A stretch of 64,000 nt of DNA from Papilionanthe hookeriana x Papilionanthe teres. Lineage: Eukaryota; Streptophyta; Magnoliopsida; Asparagales; Orchidaceae. Of the stretch, positions 58,442 through 64,000 are shown piece by piece. The notes beneath the pieces were generated by a model, which searched no databases, had not been told where the DNA came from, and was given only the letters and a program-made list of their open reading frames with translations. The stretch is from positions 8,510,001 to 8,574,000 of the forward strand of contig CM040425.1 of assembly GCA_022702705.1 (NCBI GenBank). The letters run 5' to 3'. Positions within the stretch are counted from its first letter, which is position 1; every line of letters begins with the position of its first letter. A program made the translations under genes and the position numbers.

Positions 58442-61400
58442 TTATCCCCGGCCTCGACCTCGGGTGAGAGTTCTGGAGAAACCTTCACCATCTCTCCATA
58501 AGGGAGTGGTGAGTGACCGTTGGACTAGAACTTTCGGTTCTTCATCGTCTCGAACTTCTTTTGCTTCATTTAGTATGGTGTTTCTGGAGAAGATTGTTTT
58601 CCTTGGAGGCGCGTAGTAGGCTGCATCTTCATGAATTCCAATCTCATGTACGAAAAATGGTTGCAAATCACCTTTGATGCACTGTTCCCCTCCTTCGTAA
58701 TACTTTATGCACTGGTGCAGAGATGACGGTACCATCTAGTTTTCATGGATCCATGACCGACCCAGTAGAGCGTTGAACGATGTCTCAGAATCAATTATGT
58801 GGAATTTTGCGGTTTTCTTTGCTAAATCACCGGTCTTCATTAGTAGTGTTATTGATCCGAGAGCTCTTTCTCCTTTCTTATTGAACCCTCTTAATAACAT
58901 CTTGTCTGTTTCAAGCTCGCGAGCATCAATTTCCAAATACGCTAGCGTCCGAAGATTCATTATGTTGATTGATGCTCCTGGATCCACCAACACTCTGGAG
59001 AGCGTAAACTTTCCAATAGTGACTGAAATGTACAACGGTCGATTGTGATCAGCCATTCCCAGTAGTAGGTCAGTGTCTGTTAATGTAACACCTCGTTGTT
59101 CTTTTAACGAACAAACCTCATCTAGGGAATCTCCGGCCTTTTGAGCTAAACAAATCTGTGGATCAAGTAAGACCTTGATTAGAGCTTCCCTCATCTCCAT
59201 TGATAGGATCAGAGCGTCGTATATGCTTAGTTTGGCTGGTAGCTTCCTAAGATGGGCTAGCACGTTATAGTCCACTTTATTACCATGTGTTTCAGTTTCT
59301 TCTCGAACGGGCAATTCTTCTGTTGGGGTTGGCTCTTCCTGAACAACCGCCTGCTTTCCTTTATCCTTTGGACACATCTTGGGAGGTAGAACTTTTCTGC
59401 TTCTTAGGTTGACTTCGGTAATTTCCTCTAAATCTGATGCTGGATATGCCGTTGTCTCGCCTTGAATCGAAATGACAGGCTCTTTTGGAGTTGCTTCGGA
59501 ATCTGATAGTTCTAATTCTATCGTGATCGGAGCTCCTCGAAATTCACAAATAGACTCGTTGCTTTTAGTGCTTTCATAGCCTCCTTTGTGAACATCTTCT
59601 TCATCGTGATCATCGAGGTTATGTATGATTTGAGAATTGTTACCGGAATCGAGATCCGGATTAGGTTGGTTGTTGTTAGTTACGTAATTGTTAGAAACAG
59701 TCAAAACGTAGCCAACACTGAAACTCTTATCATTATAAGATCCCGCCGAGGCGAGCAAATAATCATACAGAGTCAGAGGTCTGAGGGATTTTTCCCCCAA
59801 ATCAGAAATAACCATCCTAGGATAAGCAGTCCCTAGTCTACGCTTCTGAGCCTTGGTTTTCTTTTCTTCCATGATCTTCTCCTCCTTCTGGGGTGATTCT
59901 TTGATCGCAAGCGATAGTGCCGGCTCGGTAGGTTTCAAACTTTGAGTTAAAGCGCACACCGAAGCGGTCTGGAAATGATCCAAAATTTTCTTTGATGACT
60001 TCGTCCAAACGGTACTCCATCCATCATCGATCATATACGGGTCTATCGGAACAATAGGATCCGTTGAAATAACATTGACATAACCTCCTTTTTGGGGCTC
60101 CTTCATGTATTCTTTCAGAATCGTTATGTTCCCTTTTCGGAGATTGTCATCGAGCCAGCTCTTAAAAGTGATGCAATCCTCTATCTTATGCCCGAGCATT
60201 CGATGGTAGGGGCAATAGTTCGGATGATCTTTCTTATTGACTTCTTCTGGCCTTTTGGGCTCTGGTAACTGGAAATCTGGCATCTTCATTAAACTGCGGA
60301 ACATCTTCGTTGCTGCTTCAATCTTGAATTGATATTCCTTATTCAGAAATTCTTTTAGGGCGTGCCATGGACGAGGCGGTTGTTCATAATGCTGAGACGA
60401 CCGATAGCTCGGTCGAGGTTGTTGGTAGTCCTGCTTAGGTTGCTGGTATGTTCGTTGCGGTGGTTGATAACTGGGTTGCGGTCGCTCTGGCGGTATCTGC
60501 ACTGGCTGCTTGCCCTTATCTACTACCGCGACGATTCCGGATTTCTTTTCAAATGTCTTAACGGGCTTCTGTTTATCAGTCTTGTCCACAAAACTTAGCT
60601 GCTTTGCCTCCTCTTGTAAGCTCCCAACCTTGCTAAGCAACTTCTCGAAAGTCTTGATTATAAATCCTTTAAGGAGAAGGGCTATAGGGCCGTGAATATT
60701 CTTAAGTAGGATGCCGACTGCGTGCTGTTCTTGAAGCTGTGGCTCACACTTCATGCTTAAATTCCTCCATCGAAGTATGTAATCCACCAAGGTTTCGTTT
60801 GGTTTCTGTCGCTCCACCACTAGATCACCGATGGTGATATGGTGTTGAGCTCCAGTGAATCGCTTAATGAAGAGGTTTTCTAGTTCCGAGAAGGTCTTAA
60901 CTGATCCATTCGGCAATTCTGCGTACCAATCTAAAGCAATCCCTAATAAACTGCTGACGAACTGTAGGAAGAGTAAAGCGTCACTCCCACCGGCATTGCA
61001 ACAATTAGCACGAAAATATGCAACGTGCTGCCGAGGGTTTCCGGTACCATCAAAAGTCTTGAACAGAGGTGGTACGAATCCTTTTGGGTATTGGACTGCA
61101 TCGAATTCTTCAGGGTAAGGTCTACCCGTCTGAATAGATGTTCCGCTCTTAGCTTGGGCTAAGGCCTCTCGCACTTGCTAATCTACCATGTTTTTGATGT
61201 CCTTTTCTGGAATCATGCTTTGTGCGGGATCTTTCTTTTGTTGCTCATCTCCGTTGATGGATGTAATCTCTTTCCCTCTATCCGCAATGTGGATAATCTC
61301 TGGGGGCATCTCTTTCTGAGGCTGTACTTGACTCTGGAGAGTGGCTAAAGCTGCAGCCATCTCTTCCATCCTCTTTGCCATCTGGGAAATCGTATCATCT

Positions 61401-61576
61401 CTTTCCCGAAGTTGTGCTCTCATCACTTCTGGTTCATCTCTTTCTGCAGCTGCTGGAGCACCTTGCGAAGCTGATGATGCTCGTGTCTCAACCATGTTGA
61501 TCTCAGCATACTCGTCATCCATAAATTCTGATGAATCAACTTCATTTTCCAACTTTTCTCCTATTTCTTTTGCCAA
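58442..61576 (-). pseudogene. gag-pro: Tat gag and aspartic protease
   Basis: Three in-frame blocks divided by two TAG stops (61180-61178 and 58735-58733). The N-terminal block, 132 codons, is acidic with a coiled coil (RERDDTISQMAKRMEEMAAAL). In the central 812-codon block, residues 45-190 are the capsid (YFRANCCNAGG, ALDWYAELPNGS, FIKRFTG), 225-270 are Pro/Gln/Tyr-rich, and 321-334 form a Cys-x2-His-x4-His-x4-Cys knuckle, the CHHC form usual for Tat. The protease is at 715-812 with VDPGASINIM, where Pro replaces the common Ser/Thr. The third block continues the protease tail (MVPSSLHQC). With two stops in more than 1000 codons, this is the best-preserved part of the window. Confidence 0.92.
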
Positions 61577-61912
61577 CCATTGGATATCTGTCCTTAGCTT
61601 TCCTATAGCATCCTCGAGGGGTCTCTTCCAGACGGTCTCGCGGTTGTCGTGTGATGGTACATTGAACTTCTATTTCGGGAGTTTCTTTTATTGCGAGTAG
61701 CACTTTCTTCGATTCGAAGCTCTTTGACTAGGCTTTTCTTCTCGGGATGTTGTGTTGGTCTCGGCTCGGTAATAATAGGTCGCCACACCATTCTTCTTGC
61801 AGCCGGAAGCCTAGGACCGAATGGTCTGTCGGCTATGTTTTGGAAAGTGGTATCCTCCCCAATTTGCAGACCTGATACAACAACGGGTGAACTGGCTTTT
61901 ATCCTCTTCTTT
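61577..61912 (-). other. Tat leader upstream of gag
   Basis: On -, a short ORF (61791-61603, MVWRPIITEPRPTQHPEKK) overlaps a frame leading into gag (EDAIGKLRTDIQWLAKE). A frameshift near 61610 probably separates the original gag start from the rest. Neither a primer binding site nor an LTR end is found between here and 61913, so that part is deleted. Confidence 0.6.
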
Positions 61913-64000
61913 GGACTGTTGTTGTATGTTGTGATTGTTGTGTTGTGCTTGTGTTATGATTATGTGTTATCATTGTTGTACGTTGTATGTTATTGTTTTA
62001 TTTTGTTTATGTGTTATATTATTATTATATGTTATTTTATTCTTATGTTATTTTATACGATGTTATGTTATTATTATTTTTATTATGTGTTGTTTAAACA
62101 TATTATCTTTTATTTGTAATTAAATTTATTATCTTATTTAATCCATTGTGACTTATTTACTTTATTATCATTTATTTATTTTTTTTATTTAATTTATTGG
62201 TTGTTATTTATTTGTTTTATTTAATTAATTGTTATTTATTTATTTTATTTTACTTTAACTTGATATTTATTTATTATTATTTTAGTTTTAATTTATTTTA
62301 TTATTTAATTTAATTAATTTAATTCAATTTATTAGCATTTACAATTATTATTTAATTTAATTTAATTTAACTTTATTTAATTTCTTTTATTTTAATTTAT
62401 CATTTATTTGCATTATTATTTAATTTATTTTAATTTAATTTATTATTTATTTAATTTAATTTAATTTAACTTAACTTTATTTATTTATTTTATTTAATTT
62501 AATTAATTTATTTAATTTTATTTTATTTAATTTATTATTTATTTACATTATTATTTAATTTAACTTAATTTATTTAACTTAATTTAATTTATTTAATTAA
62601 TTTAATTTAATTTTAAATTATTTATTTATTTACATTATCATTTAATTTAATATAATTTTGATTTATTTAATTTAATTAATTTATTTAATTTAAACTATTA
62701 TTTATTTAATTGTTTTTTGGTTTACTTAATTATTATTTAATGTAATTTATTAAATTTAATTATTATTTAATTTAATTTATTTAATTTAATTATTATTTGA
62801 TTTTAACTATTTAATTTTAATTTAATTCATTATTCATTTATATTATTTAAATTATTTTTTCAATTTATGTATATATGTATTATTCATTTTTTTATCCTTA
62901 CAATTTTATAAGTTATTTTATTTTAATTAATTATATGTACATTTTTATTACTTAAATATTATTGATTTATTATTATTAATTTATATTATTAATTTACATT
63001 ATTTGTTATTATCATTTTTATTATTATTTATTTATTTATAAGACTTTTCATTTTCTCTCTCTTAAATTATTCCTTTCTTTATTTAAAGTTATTATCATTT
63101 ATATTAAGTTATTATTTCTTAAATTTAATATTTACATGTATATTTATATTTAGATTATTTAAAAAAGAATGATGTTTTTTTTACCTATTTTTATTATTTA
63201 TTTATCTATTTATAAATCTTTTTAAATATTCTCTCTCCTAAATTAACCTTTCATTTATTTTAAATTATTACCATTTATTTAAGTTATTATTCATTAAAAT
63301 TAGCATTCACATATGTATATTAAAAAAAACACTTTTATTTACTTCCTTTATTTTCATTATTTATTTTACTTATTAATTTACATATATATATATATATTAT
63401 TATTCATTTATTTATATTTTAGTAGTTATAATATTTTTAAAATTAGTGTAGTTATTTTTATTTAGTATGGTTATATTTTATTTTACATTTAGTATAAAAT
63501 TTAATATATTTTAGTTAAGAAATTAGTAAAAATATTATTTAATTTATTTAAATTTATAATTATATCACTTAAGTTTTTACATTCATAATTATTTATTTTT
63601 TATTTTTTTTTTATTTCATTTTCTTTCGGTTTTATTTTTATTTTATCCTTATGTTCATTTTTATTTTATTTCATTTTATTTTCTTTATGTTATGTTTATT
63701 TCTTTTTACGTTTCATTTCCTTTATGTTGTATTAAAAATTTTTAAAAAATTCATTTTTTCTTAAGGTATTAAAAACTAGGTGAAATGATTAGGTGGTATT
63801 TTTGTAAATATTTAACATTAGCCATATAACTTTGCATAAAGAGAATTTGTTAAGCTTAAACATGAATAAAATTTAAATGGCATGAAGATTTGTAAAGGAA
63901 ATAACCTACACATGATTTTTTAAAACATACATGGAGAGATTTAAAAAAAAAAACTAAATTGGTTTGCATAAAAAGGAAATCCCTAAGCATGGAAGAGTTT
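61913..64000 (-). repeat. 5' LTR of the Tat element (truncated; runs off the window)
   Basis: Matches 39403-39506 plus 46978-48950 of the other LTR almost base for base in order (2088 versus 2077 bases). It starts at GGACTGTTGTTG without the expected TGTCGACA end, so about 2.3 kb of the LTR end is missing. It is mostly TTTAATT/TTTATT low-complexity sequence and continues past 64000. It also provides the empty-site sequence for the nested solo LTR. Confidence 0.9.

Larger units (their letters stand above)
37101..64000 (-). mobile_element. Tat-lineage Ty3/gypsy retrotransposon carrying an AlkB-like gene
   Basis: Order on the - strand is truncated 5' LTR (64000 to 61913, running off the window), gag, protease, reverse transcriptase, a degenerate RNase H followed by a second RNase H, integrase, an AlkB-like accessory ORF, a 37-bp tandem array, polypurine tract and 3' LTR (51094-37101). 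The dual RNase H, the CHHC gag knuckle and the very long LTRs identify the Tat group. The 5' LTR lacks its last roughly 2.3 kb and the primer site, so the copy is defective. CACTA (37096-37100) is the expected left TSD; the right partner is outside the window. Confidence 0.92.

Noticed and set aside
58350..58616. Arg/Pro-rich + strand ORF
   Set aside because: Antisense shadow of the protease tail; its composition follows the opposite strand's Gly/Arg-rich codons.

Overview
This window is almost certainly heterochromatic or pericentromeric DNA from a flowering plant, probably a dicot. I found no convincing host gene, tRNA or rRNA. All 64 kb can be read as a nest of Ty3/gypsy LTR retrotransposons of the Athila and Tat lineages, plus an L1-type LINE. 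The nest order can be read from 5-bp target-site duplications (TSDs).

Layout from left to right. (1) 1-1642 is the end of a Tat-type LTR. (2) 1690-14315 is a nearly complete, decayed Athila element on the + strand (Athila-1): LTR, gag, protease, reverse transcriptase, a deleted RNase H, integrase, two 3' accessory ORFs, LTR. (3) 14316-27837 is LINE sequence on the - strand, split by a 7.4-kb Tat solo LTR (17930-25320, TSD GACCT). (4) 27838-34253 is a second copy of the same Athila family (Athila-2). Its 5' LTR contains a solo LTR of another Athila-like family (29523-31371, TSD CGTAG). Its pol is cut by (5), an inverted Athila-like fragment (34254-37100). (6) 37101 to the window end is a Tat-lineage element on the - strand. 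Its 3' LTR (37101-51094) holds another 7.5-kb Tat solo LTR (39507-46972, TSD GTTAT). Its internal region runs from 61912 down to 51095, and its other LTR runs off the right edge.

The most interesting content is in element (6). Between its integrase and its polypurine tract, on the sense strand, lies a roughly 495-codon reading frame. The second half is recognisably an AlkB-type 2-oxoglutarate/Fe(II) dioxygenase of the plant ALKBH9/ALKBH10 type, the family that removes N6-methyladenosine (m6A) from RNA. The Fe(II) and 2-oxoglutarate ligands are visible, although this copy is broken by five in-frame stops and two frameshifts. A textbook 3' splice site sits four bases before the candidate ATG, and a strong 5' splice site sits in the LTR leader. 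This suggests a spliced subgenomic mRNA, as for retroviral env. Downstream, the 3' UTR holds a regular 37-bp tandem array whose units can form a hairpin and each carry one m6A-type consensus (DRACH).

A second theme is LTR architecture. Four Athila-like LTRs of three families carry a GC-rich palindromic cluster at nearly the same distance from the LTR start. Two similar clusters lie inside Athila-1 ahead of its accessory ORFs, one with a TATA box. The LTR 3' ends of two families contain two or three degraded copies of the primer-binding-site boundary, as if the LTR end had moved outward repeatedly. All coding regions seen here are decayed, and no intact autonomous element is present.
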